From the NCBI GenBank assembly GCA_947642555.1, contig CANRSX010000042.1, positions 1-37,821 on the forward strand: DNA of 37,821 bases, given 5' to 3'. Below, piece after piece: positions 22,581 to 28,994 of this stretch. Both the position numbers and the translations under genes were made by a program. Position 1 is the stretch's first letter. Every line of letters starts with the position of its first letter. The stretch comes from an uncultured Roseburia sp. (GTDB lineage: Bacteria > Bacillota > Clostridia > Lachnospirales > Lachnospiraceae). Under the pieces are notes generated by a model. The model saw only the letters and a list, made by a program, of their open reading frames with translations, had not been told where the DNA came from and searched no databases.

Positions 22581-23909
22581 ATGCGGGATATTGAAAAACT
22601 TGGCGAAGCTCCTGTGGGACGTGTATTACTGTCGAACTGCATCCATTCCAGTGCCGCGCTTCTGGTCTATAGCATTTATAGTATGACGGATACCCTGATC
22701 GTATCCCGGGGCGTGAATGAGACGGCGGCAGGAGCAGTCGCTGTGGTTTCTCCGGTTATGATCATGCTGAGCGCTGTCAGCACAACGCTGGGGAGCGGCG
22801 GCGCTGTCCTGTTATCAAAAACGCTTGGAAAAAAGGATACGGATCACGCTGCCAAAATTACGGCAAATGTATTTGTCATATTCTGGCTGTCTGCCCTTAT
22901 AACGACAATTGCAGGGCTTCTGTTTTTAACGCCCATGCTGAAGATGATGGGTGTCACCGAAACCCTTTATCCTTATGCAAAAGATTATGCGACGATCATT
23001 CTCCTTGGAGCGGTGACCAGTACGGCTTTTTCATCACTGATTCGCGCAGAGGGAGCCGTGCGGTTTGCATTAAAAATATGGCTTGTTCCTGTGGCAGTGA
23101 ATTTAATACTGGACTGTCTGTTTGTATTTGTATTCCGTTTTGGAATCCGCGGAGCTGCGCTGGCAACCGTCCTTTCGCAAACGATATCTGTCTGCATGTG
23201 TATCTGGTTTTTCTTTCTGCGCCGGGACAGAACGTATCAGATCAGCGGTCGAAGTTTTCGGATTGACGTTATTCTGATAAAAAAGATCCTCTGGTCAGGT
23301 TTGCCGTCGCTTGTCTCACAGTTTTCATCCGGCATTTTTCTGGTTCTGATCAACCGATATTTCGGTGCGTTTCATGGAGAACAGGCAATTATCGCAATGG
23401 GATTCGCAATGAAAATCCAGACATTTCTCATCATGCCACAGAATGGTATGCTGCAGGGGATGCAGCCGCTTCTGGGCTATAACGATTCAAACGGAAAGGC
23501 AGACAGGGTGAAGGAAACCCTGAAACGGGCGGTCCGGATGTCCTTTGGCTACGGACTTTTTGTGGCGGGGGTTTCGATCTGCTTTGGAGATAAATTATTA
23601 GCGATCTTTACATCAGATGAAGCTGTGATTGAATTTGGAAGCGCCTGCCTGATGTTCATTACGGTTACGGCAGCGCTGAAAAGCTATTGCCCCCTCATAA
23701 CAACATTTTACCAGGCAGTCGGGAATGCCAGGAATGCACTGATTATGATTGCGGGTTCTGTGATGATAAAAATCTTAATGATCGTAACGATGGCCAACGG
23801 TTGGAGAACAGAGGGAATATTGTGGTCGTTTGTAGTTTCTGATATGCTGACCTTTTTATTCACGGCTCTGTTTCTGATAAATTCAAAAAGGAAGGATGCA
23901 TTCAGATGA
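22581..23909 (+). CDS. MATE-family multidrug/cation efflux transporter
   Basis: This inner membrane antiporter exports organic cations and similar compounds in exchange for Na+ or H+. The 442-residue protein has the twelve-helix pattern of MATE proteins in two related halves; recognisable segments are YSIYSMTDTLIVSRGVNETAAGAVAVVSPVMIM near the N-terminus, GSGGAVLLSKTLGKKD, and in the second half GLPSLVSQFSSGIFLVLINRYFGAFHG and GMLQGMQPLLGYNDSNGKADRVKETLKRAVR. GGAGAGGGTGTGAAG lies directly before the ATG at 22581; an earlier in-frame ATG at 22506 overlaps the inverted repeat and lacks a signal. The stop overlaps the APH gene by 4 bp. Its drug specificity cannot be read from sequence. Confidence 0.93.
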   Translation: MRDIEKLGEAPVGRVLLSNCIHSSAALLVYSIYSMTDTLIVSRGVNETAAGAVAVVSPVMIMLSAVSTTLGSGGAVLLSKTLGKKDTDHAAKITANVFVIFWLSALITTIAGLLFLTPMLKMMGVTETLYPYAKDYATIILLGAVTSTAFSSLIRAEGAVRFALKIWLVPVAVNLILDCLFVFVFRFGIRGAALATVLSQTISVCMCIWFFFLRRDRTYQISGRSFRIDVILIKKILWSGLPSLVSQFSSGIFLVLINRYFGAFHGEQAIIAMGFAMKIQTFLIMPQNGMLQGMQPLLGYNDSNGKADRVKETLKRAVRMSFGYGLFVAGVSICFGDKLLAIFTSDEAVIEFGSACLMFITVTAALKSYCPLITTFYQAVGNARNALIMIAGSVMIKILMIVTMANGWRTEGILWSFVVSDMLTFLFTALFLINSKRKDAFR

Positions 23910-24907
23910 AAAGCAAAACAAAATGTAACGTGACGCCCGAAGTGCTGAAAACCATGGTAAACAAACATTTTCCAGGCGAAGAGACTGGTTCCATCGAGGA
24001 ATTGACAGAGGGAATGTTCAATTCAGCCTATGTCATCCGGGGAACCGGAATCATGAAGGACGGGATCGTCCTGAAAATCGGCCCGGCTTCCGGTACGGAG
24101 ATTCTGACCTATGAACAGGGGATTCTGCGTACCGAGGTGGAAGTATATAAACTGTTAGAAGGCAGACCGGTTAAAACGCCCAGGATACTTGCCTGTGATT
24201 ATTCTCACGAGGAGATACCCTGTGATTATTTTTTCATGGAGTACGTGAAGGGCGTCATCTGGAAAGACTGCGCAGAAACCATTTCCCCCGAAAACCGCAG
24301 GCAGCTGATGTACGAACTGGGAAAATGCAATGCGGCAGTACATAGCGTGAAGGGCAGCTGGTTTGGCTATATCAAAGGGGATAAAAGATTTCAGTTTCGT
24401 ACATGGGGAGCCGCATTTTCTTCCATGATGTCAGATCTCTTAGAGGATGGCAGAAAACGAAACTGTGAACTGCCCTATGATGAGATAAGGGATATGGTAA
24501 AAAAACAGGAAGACTGCTTAAACGAGATCAAAACGCCATATCTGGTGGATTTTGATATGTGGGCGGGAAATGTTTTTATTGACGAAGACTCTCATTCACA
24601 CATTACCGGAATCATTGATTTTGAGCGCAGCTTCTTCGGCGACCCGGCTGCTGACCTGACCTCTGCCATGATGCTGTTTGAGGATGTGGAACAGGAGCCC
24701 GATTTTCAAAAAGGATACAGTGAAATCAGTGAGAGGCCATTCCTGATTACAGATGGGGACAGAATCCGAATGAATCTGTACCGGTTATATATGTCTGTCA
24801 TTCTTTTTGTGGAATCATACCGGTATGAGGAAGAATATGCTGCAATGGTAAAAAACCACGTAATAAAAGGCATTTACCAGTTGCTTGAACAGCTTAATTT
24901 ACGATGA
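23906..24907 (+). CDS. APH-family (aminoglycoside phosphotransferase-like) kinase
   Basis: The 333-residue cytosolic protein has the APH kinase fold: an N-terminal lobe with ELTEGMFNSAYVIRG and IVLKIGP (ATP-binding lysine), then IPCDYFFMEYVKGVIW, a catalytic loop VDFDMWAGNVFID (about residues 212-224) in the place of the usual HGDxxxxN, and GIIDFERSFFGDPAADL (metal-binding aspartate). The His of the catalytic motif is replaced by Asp-Phe, but Asp and Asn are kept. Homologues phosphorylate aminoglycosides, macrolides or small metabolites such as choline; none can be assigned here. The 4-bp overlap with the MATE gene indicates co-translation, so efflux and modification may serve a common compound. 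Confidence 0.88.
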   Translation: MKSKTKCNVTPEVLKTMVNKHFPGEETGSIEELTEGMFNSAYVIRGTGIMKDGIVLKIGPASGTEILTYEQGILRTEVEVYKLLEGRPVKTPRILACDYSHEEIPCDYFFMEYVKGVIWKDCAETISPENRRQLMYELGKCNAAVHSVKGSWFGYIKGDKRFQFRTWGAAFSSMMSDLLEDGRKRNCELPYDEIRDMVKKQEDCLNEIKTPYLVDFDMWAGNVFIDEDSHSHITGIIDFERSFFGDPAADLTSAMMLFEDVEQEPDFQKGYSEISERPFLITDGDRIRMNLYRLYMSVILFVESYRYEEEYAAMVKNHVIKGIYQLLEQLNLR

Positions 24908-24943
24908 ACGGAGTATTTTGTCTCAATGAGAGGAGGGATTGAT

Positions 24944-25111
24944 ATGACTGTAAAAGTTATTTTAAGCGAGAAATTAGAAGATAACAAAGCTGCTGCTGAA
25001 TGGGGGATGAAACAGGCAGAATTAATTAAAAAAAGTGAGGAAATAACGCAAAGGCTGGTGGAAAAATATATACCGATTATCTTATCACGTAAATATGAAA
25101 GAAACAGTTAG
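24944..25111 (+). CDS. Small protein of unknown function
   Basis: A 55-residue charged protein with AGAGGAGGG 5 bp before its ATG at 24944, a strong signal. It starts MTVKVILSEKLED and continues as a probable helix-rich sequence (KAAAEWGMKQAELIKKSEEITQRLVEKY) ending IPIILSRKYERNS. I recognise no family. It follows the APH gene by 36 bp on the same strand and could be the last gene of that cluster. The AT-rich composition fits the accessory block. It could be the N-terminal remnant of a longer protein, but the stop lies in a clean frame. Confidence 0.55.
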   Translation: MTVKVILSEKLEDNKAAAEWGMKQAELIKKSEEITQRLVEKYIPIILSRKYERNS

Positions 25112-25177
25112 CGGTAAGAAGAGTCATGATTTTCGTCCACAATTGGGTTTTGGAGCAGAAAAAGACATGTGACGTAT

Positions 25178-25217
25178 AAAGAACCGGTTATCAGGAAAAT
25201 CTGATAACCGGTTCTTT
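25178..25217 (-). terminator. Duplicated tRNA-Ser terminator hairpin
   Basis: 16-bp stem (AAAGAACCGGTTATCA / TGATAACCGGTTCTTT) with an 8-nt loop, copy of the hairpin at 27502-27541. It is now detached from an intact tRNA. Confidence 0.55.
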
Positions 25218-25220
25218 TAG

Positions 25221-25277
25221 CGGAGTCGGAGAGATTCGAACCTTCGTGCCCCGGAGGGCAAACGCATTTCGAGTGCG
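25221..25277 (-). pseudogene. Truncated tRNA-Ser (CGA) remnant
   Basis: This 57-nt segment matches the acceptor 3' strand, T arm, variable arm and anticodon loop of the intact tRNA at 27545-27630. The 5' 29 nt (acceptor 5' strand and D arm) are absent. Two substitutions in the T stem (one breaks a pair) show decay. Confidence 0.9.
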
Positions 25278-25327
25278 TTGCTGTCAATGGACTTTACCGG
25301 AATTTATAAAAGGTTTATCCAAAGGGG

Positions 25328-25380
25328 TTGACAGAAATCTTTGTATGATTTATAATAACATCGATATATAACTTAGTTAT
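25328..25380 (+). promoter_or_regulatory. Promoter and palindromic operator of the TetR gene
   Basis: TTGACA at 25328-25333 and TATAAT at 25351-25356 with a 17-bp spacer. The perfect palindrome ATAACT-T-AGTTAT at 25368-25380 covers the predicted transcription start region, consistent with autorepression. Confidence 0.7.
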
Positions 25381-25396
25381 CTTATGGGAGGACATT

Positions 25397-25948
25397 ATGC
25401 CGCCAAAAGTTAAGATACCCAGAGAAGCGATTATTGAAAAAGCATTTGAGCTGACAAAAGCATATGGTTTTGAAAAAGTAACCGCGCGCCTGCTTGCCAG
25501 CGAATTAAAATGCTCTACCCGGCCAGTGTTTCACGCTTTTCGCAATATGGAGGAGATAAAGGAAGAGGTTTATAAAAAAACGCAAAAGCTATTTGAAGAA
25601 ACCATGCTGCAACAGCCCTCTGATACAGAAACTCCCTATTTTTTAAGCATGGGACTAAAGTATGTGGAACTGGCTCAAAATGAAAAAAATCTGTTTCGCC
25701 TTTTATGTATGTCAGATAGCGGAACAAAATTGGAAAGCCTTTACGATCTGGCGAAGCACGTTCCTGTTCCGATTGAGCCGGAAGTGTTTGTAAAGACATG
25801 GATATTTACGCATGGTATCGCAACGATTGTTTCCACGAACACAACGAATATTTCACCCGAAGAAATAAGGCAGCTGCTTACAGAAGCATGTGCAGGTTTC
25901 AGGTTATATCACCACGAAAATAATGGAGGTCCGGGAAATGAAGCATAA
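25397..25948 (+). CDS. TetR/AcrR-family regulator
   Basis: The 183-residue protein has a TetR-type helix-turn-helix at about residues 8-52 (REAIIEKAFELTKAYGFEKVTARLLASELKCSTRPVFHAFRNMEEI) and a variable ligand-binding C-terminal domain. GGGAGGACATT precedes the ATG. It is followed after 23 bp by the acyltransferase gene and preceded by a palindrome in its promoter, so it probably controls both genes in response to a small molecule. Its composition is AT-rich compared with the flanking chromosomal genes. Confidence 0.92.
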   Translation: MPPKVKIPREAIIEKAFELTKAYGFEKVTARLLASELKCSTRPVFHAFRNMEEIKEEVYKKTQKLFEETMLQQPSDTETPYFLSMGLKYVELAQNEKNLFRLLCMSDSGTKLESLYDLAKHVPVPIEPEVFVKTWIFTHGIATIVSTNTTNISPEEIRQLLTEACAGFRLYHHENNGGPGNEA

Positions 25949-25971
25949 GTGGCAAAGCGGGGAGAAAAAAT

Positions 25972-27195
25972 ATGAAATCAGATAGAAATTATGTGTATAC
26001 AGAACGTGCCCACTTTATGTGTCCGAATATGCACTTTGGAATTATGGCAAAAATAGAACGTAATTATGATGAAGAACAGCTAAGACAAAGTATAGATGTT
26101 TTGCAGAAAGCTCACCCATTTCTGAAAAGTTTGATTGCAGAGGAGACGGACACGGGCAGATTTTATTATCAAACGCAGGATGAATTGAATATTCCTGTAA
26201 TGGTAAAACAAGAAGCTGCTTTGTGGAAACGGGATTATGAAGAAATATCCGTCCAGGGGTGGAATGTCAGGAAAGAATGTCTGCTAAAAACAGTAGTTTA
26301 TCCAAAAGAAAGTGAATTTCAAATACTTTTTATTGCCCACCATCTTTTATGCGACGGCAGAGGGCTTTTACAACTGGCAGAGGAATTTGCAGAGCATTAT
26401 GCGAATGGAGTAATACCGCAATTTGCCCGGGAACACTTAATCCAGGGCTTAGACGACCTTCCCCCAGACAGTGATTTGCCTTTTATCAGTAAGCTGATTA
26501 TAGATGATGCAAACAGGAGGTGGAAAAAAGAGGGACGGCAGGTTAAGTATGAAGAGGAATATGGCGTATTTGAAAGAGCCTATCTTCAAAAAAACAAAGT
26601 GAACCGGGAAATTATCACAATTTGCAATCCGGAGCTGGAGAAAATTCAGACATTATGCAAACAGCAGGGATTTACTGTAAATGACTGGCTGATTGCAAAG
26701 ATGATGCTGGAAGAAAATACAAATAAGGTGGTTATTGCAGCCGATATTCGTAATCAGACAAAATGCTACAGACAAGGGGCAATGGGGAATTACTCTACTG
26801 CTTTTAGCGTTTTCGTGAAAAAGAACCGGGAAAACATGATTACCCTTGCAAAGCGTGCAGCATCAAAGGTTGTAAGTATATGTCAGCATCCGCAGAAAGA
26901 AATGCTTGTGCTTGCCTGCTATATACATATGCTGCCAGAGCTGATTGACGCTGTTGCAATATCTGCATTGGGCGATTTTGAAAGCAAAGCAGGAAAATTT
27001 GTAGGAAAAAATATGTTTGGATATGGTTCACAAAACGGCTATAGTATTACCAATTTGGGAAAAATTCAAAGCAATATAATTGCAGAAGCCGTTTTTATAC
27101 CACCTGCTTCACCTGCTAATAAAAAAACATGGGGCGTTCTAACGGTAAATAACCATATGAAAATATGCGTATCAGATTTAATTGCAGAGAGGTGA
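25972..27195 (+). CDS. Condensation-domain-like acyltransferase (HHxxxDG family)
   Basis: The 407-residue protein has the active-site motif HHLLCDG (His123, His124, Asp128, Gly129), typical of the condensation/chloramphenicol acetyltransferase-like superfamily that includes NRPS condensation domains, PapA-type acyltransferases and alcohol acetyltransferases. The general base is the second histidine. The N-terminal LRQSIDVLQKAHPFLKSLI and the central VIAADIRNQTKCYRQGAMGNYSTAFSVFV fit this fold. It is a stand-alone enzyme without carrier-protein or adenylation domain, so it probably transfers an acyl group from CoA to an alcohol or amine; substrates are unknown. It lies 23 bp downstream of a TetR regulator in an AT-rich islet flanked by tRNA-Ser repeats, and a repeat element begins 13 bp after its stop. 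Confidence 0.85.
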   Translation: MKSDRNYVYTERAHFMCPNMHFGIMAKIERNYDEEQLRQSIDVLQKAHPFLKSLIAEETDTGRFYYQTQDELNIPVMVKQEAALWKRDYEEISVQGWNVRKECLLKTVVYPKESEFQILFIAHHLLCDGRGLLQLAEEFAEHYANGVIPQFAREHLIQGLDDLPPDSDLPFISKLIIDDANRRWKKEGRQVKYEEEYGVFERAYLQKNKVNREIITICNPELEKIQTLCKQQGFTVNDWLIAKMMLEENTNKVVIAADIRNQTKCYRQGAMGNYSTAFSVFVKKNRENMITLAKRAASKVVSICQHPQKEMLVLACYIHMLPELIDAVAISALGDFESKAGKFVGKNMFGYGSQNGYSITNLGKIQSNIIAEAVFIPPASPANKKTWGVLTVNNHMKICVSDLIAER

Positions 27196-27208
27196 GAACT
27201 TTTGGACA

Positions 27209-27367
27209 AAAAGTTCAGCCAGTCGAAATCGAAGGATGAAAATCGTGCTCGCACAAAGTTTCATCTTTCGATTTCGACTGAGGGAGCGCCCGTATATGAG
27301 CAAAAATCAGCTGCGTTAGCAGCGAGGAGCGCTGAAAGCGCGGTTTTGCGAATGGCGCGGGCTGAAC
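27209..27367 (+). repeat. Structured repeat element, copy B (exchanged stem)
   Basis: 159 bp, aligned with copies A and C in its ends (AAAGTTCAGCC at the start, GGCTGAAC at the end), its GAGCGCCCGTATATGAGC core and its GC-rich second half. The first hairpin differs completely: a 22-bp stem between 27220-27241 and 27262-27283 (starting CAGTCGAAATCG and ending CGATTTCGACTG) replaces the CATCCTCTG stem. One position pairs as G-U. It starts 13 bp after the acyltransferase stop codon. Confidence 0.85.
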
Positions 27368-27474
27368 GGACATTAACTTTTTTATAACAATTCCATAAAT
27401 TCCGGTTTTATCTGACCTTTCCGAATGGTCACGCACTTCATAGCGAATTGAGTGGGACGTACGATCGTCAGCCC

Positions 27475-27601
27475 TGGAGCAGAAAAAGACATATGACGTA
27501 TAAAGAACCGGTTATCAGCAAAATCTGATAACCGGTTCTTTTAGCGGAGTCGGAGGGATTCGAACCCTCGTGCCCCGGAGGGCAAACGCATTTCGAGTGC
27601 G
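27475..27601. repeat. Direct repeat, right copy (inside intact tRNA-Ser)
   Basis: 127 bp matching 25151-25277 with four substitutions. It covers the tRNA-Ser terminator and the 3' 57 nt of the functional tRNA-Ser gene. Confidence 0.9.
27502..27541 (-). terminator. Terminator of tRNA-Ser
   Basis: A perfect 16-bp stem (27502-27517 with 27526-27541) and 8-nt loop lies 3 bp after the tRNA 3' end on the minus strand. The T tail is short. Confidence 0.7.
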
Positions 27602-27630
27602 CCCCGTTATGACCACTTCGATACGACTCC
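27545..27630 (-). tRNA. tRNA-Ser (anticodon CGA)
   Basis: An 86-nt class II tRNA: acceptor stem GGAGTCG/CGACTCC with discriminator G, D arm including AAGTGGTCATAACGG, anticodon loop CTCGAAA (CGA, reading UCG), a long variable arm around GCCCTCCGGGGC, and T arm GAGGG-TTCGAAT-CCCTC. CCA is not encoded. Its 3' part is duplicated at 25221-25277. Confidence 0.96.
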
Positions 27631-27652
27631 ATAATACTGCACTGCGGATATT

Positions 27653-27680
27653 AGTATACCACATTTTTCGTGATTTGCAA
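27653..27680 (-). promoter_or_regulatory. Promoter of tRNA-Ser
   Basis: On the minus strand TTGCAA (complement of 27675-27680) and TATACT (complement of 27653-27658) have a 16-bp spacer, about 23 bp before the tRNA 5' end. Confidence 0.65.
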
Positions 27681-27693
27681 GGACTTTTTAGTG

Positions 27694-27854
27694 AAAAGTT
27701 CAGCCATCCTCTGTGAAACGGGCGAGTCATGCTCGCATGAATGAGCACGTTTTGCAGAGGATGAGCGGAGCGCCCGTATATGAGCAAAAATCAGCTGCGT
27801 CAGCAGCGGAGAGCGCGATCAGCGCGGTTTTGCGAATGGCGCGGGCTGAACTTT
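27694..27854 (+). repeat. Structured repeat element, copy C
   Basis: 161 bp, same family as copies A and B. It starts AAAAGTTCAGCC and ends GGCTGAACTTT. The first stem (CATCCTCTGTGAAACG with CGTTTTGCAGAGGATG) pairs over 16 bp with two G-U pairs. It lies just upstream of the tRNA-Ser promoter. Confidence 0.85.
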
Positions 27855-27874
27855 AACTTTTCCACACAAAACCC

Positions 27875-27903
27875 CGCGTTCTGCCCGTCTGCCGGGACCG
27901 GGC
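27875..27903 (+). repeat. 29-bp direct repeat, first copy
   Basis: Starts CGCGTTCTGCCCGTC and ends GGGACCGGGC; identical to 28051-28079. The 147 bp between the copies is GC-rich and holds no convincing gene. Confidence 0.85.
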
Positions 27904-28050
27904 GCCAGCGGTACCGCCCCAAAAGCCCTTCCCGGTCTGCTGCGCGGCGAGCCGCTTGGCATACCGGTACCGTATTCGCAGTCCAGGCATCCGCCTTGCC
28001 TGCTCGTACGGTTAGCGTCCCAGACAGCCGTGCATCCCCGCGTGAGATCA

Positions 28051-28079
28051 CGCGTTCTGCCCGTCTGCCGGGACCGGGC
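28051..28079 (+). repeat. 29-bp direct repeat, second copy
   Basis: Identical to 27875-27903. It ends 12 bp before the -35 box of the ArsC-like gene promoter. Confidence 0.85.
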
Positions 28080-28091
28080 TTTATAAATATA

Positions 28092-28120
28092 TTGTGCTCG
28101 CCGGGGAAACATATTATACT
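28092..28120 (+). promoter_or_regulatory. Promoter of the ArsC-like gene
   Basis: TTGTGC at 28092-28097 and TATACT at 28115-28120 with a 17-bp spacer, 34 bp before the start codon. Confidence 0.6.
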
Positions 28121-28154
28121 GAATGCAGATCAGATGAAACCGGAGGAAAAGACG

Positions 28155-28517
28155 ATGAAAGCATTATTTGTGGAATACCCGTCCTGCAGCACCTGCCAGA
28201 AGGCGCGCAGATGGCTGGATGCGCATGAGATTTCTTACGAGAGCCGCCATATAAAAGACCAGCGGCCGACGGCGGAGGAACTTGCTGCCTGGCACAAAAA
28301 GAGCGGGCTTGATATCAAAAAATTCTTCAATACCAGCGGAATGCGCTACAAAGAGCTGCAGCTCAAAGACAAACTGCCCGACATGACACTGGAGGAAAAA
28401 TATGCCCTGCTTGCCACCGACGGCATGCTGGTAAAACGGCCGGTGCTCGTGATGGGAGAGACGGTGCTGACCGGGTTCCGGGAGGCGGAATGGGAGAAGG
28501 CGCTGCTGCATGAGTGA
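28155..28517 (+). CDS. ArsC/Spx-family protein
   Basis: The 120-residue thioredoxin-fold protein has the family signature FVEYPSCSTCQKARRWLD with a CxxC pair at Cys11 and Cys14, then RHIKDQRPTAEELAAWHKKSGLDIKKFFNTSGMRYKE and the late KRPVLVMGETVLTGFREAEW. This is the YffB/Spx/ArsC-related group of Firmicutes, probably a thiol-based reductase or regulator; arsenate reduction cannot be claimed without arsenic genes nearby. The ATG at 28155 follows CCGGAGGAAAAGACG. A longer in-frame reading begins inside repeat copy C but it has no ribosome signal. It overlaps the acylphosphatase start by 8 bp. Confidence 0.9.
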   Translation: MKALFVEYPSCSTCQKARRWLDAHEISYESRHIKDQRPTAEELAAWHKKSGLDIKKFFNTSGMRYKELQLKDKLPDMTLEEKYALLATDGMLVKRPVLVMGETVLTGFREAEWEKALLHE

Positions 28518-28785
28518 GAAGGTACGGGAGTATATCAGTTTTGAAGGGCGCGTGCAGGGAGTCGGGTTCCGCTACCGGCTTTCCCATCTTGCGGGTCATT
28601 ACGGCGTCACCGGCTGGGTGCGCAACGAATACGACGGGAGCGTCTCGGCGGAACTTCAGGGACTTTCCGGTGAGATCGATCTCATTATTCAGTCGCTGGG
28701 ACAGGACCGCTATATCCGGATTGACCGCGTGACCAGGAAGCGGAGAGAGACGATGCCGGAGGAGAGGGGCTTTCGGGTGAGGTGA
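28510..28785 (+). CDS. acyP: Acylphosphatase
   Basis: This small cytosolic enzyme hydrolyses acyl phosphates such as acetyl phosphate. The 91-residue protein has the family motif GRVQGVGFRY (about residues 13-22, with the phosphate-binding arginine) and GVTGWVRNEYDGSVSAELQG (about 33-52, with the catalytic asparagine). The length is normal. It overlaps the upstream ArsC/Spx gene by 8 bp and is probably translated with it. Confidence 0.94.
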   Translation: MSEKVREYISFEGRVQGVGFRYRLSHLAGHYGVTGWVRNEYDGSVSAELQGLSGEIDLIIQSLGQDRYIRIDRVTRKRRETMPEERGFRVR

Positions 28786-28874
28786 TATTCCAGAGCTGAA
28801 TGAATATTGCTGTCAGATTATTGCGGAACATGCTGCGGCTGTGCAGCGGGGAAATGAAAAATCTGGAAAGCCGG

Positions 28875-28903
28875 TTGCAAAAACGACAGAAAAAGAGTAA
28901 AAT
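28875..28903 (+). promoter_or_regulatory. Candidate promoter of the phosphofructokinase gene
   Basis: TTGCAA at 28875-28880 and TAAAAT at 28898-28903 with a 17-bp spacer. An ATGTCCG/CGGACAT inverted repeat follows in the leader (28918-28952). Confidence 0.5.
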
Positions 28904-28994
28904 TTTTGGTGGAGTCGCATGTCCGGGCGGCGGAATGGGGCATGCGGACATTACATCCCGGAGATACCGGGCAGAATAAGAGGAGGAAATGCAG

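Larger units (their letters stand above)
25151..25277. repeat. Direct repeat, left copy (tRNA-Ser 3' part plus terminator)
   Basis: 127 bp, identical to 27475-27601 except for four substitutions and no indels. It contains a hairpin (25178-25217) and the 3' 57 nt of tRNA-Ser(CGA). Homology stops abruptly at 25277 within the anticodon arm. It behaves like the displaced end of an integration site. Confidence 0.9.
25278..27601. mobile_element. Putative tRNA-Ser-integrated islet
   Basis: The segment between the tRNA remnant and the rebuilt tRNA-Ser gene holds an AT-rich TetR-acyltransferase pair and repeat copy B. The direct repeats at both ends, one restoring an intact tRNA, fit site-specific integration into a tRNA gene. 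No integrase gene is present, so it would be a degenerate or mobilised remnant. The inference depends on the repeats, not on a recognised recombinase. Confidence 0.6.

Noticed and set aside
25151..27601. CRISPR array or composite transposon
   Set aside because: There are only two long repeats, they contain tRNA and terminator sequence, and there is no cas gene, transposase or integrase; tRNA-site integration explains them better.
27819..28112. 97-residue minus-strand frame between repeat copy C and the ArsC-like gene
   Set aside because: No ribosome signal, composition typical of GC-rich noise, and it crosses both the repeat and the 29-bp direct repeats.
27780..28154. N-terminal extension of the ArsC-like gene starting in repeat copy C
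   Set aside because: It translates the repeat and the gene-free spacer; the real start at 28155 has GGAGGAAAAG and the family's N-terminus.
28155..28517. Arsenate resistance function for the ArsC-like protein
   Set aside because: No arsR, arsB or acr3 gene is nearby, and the CxxC Spx/YffB-type signature does not specify arsenate.
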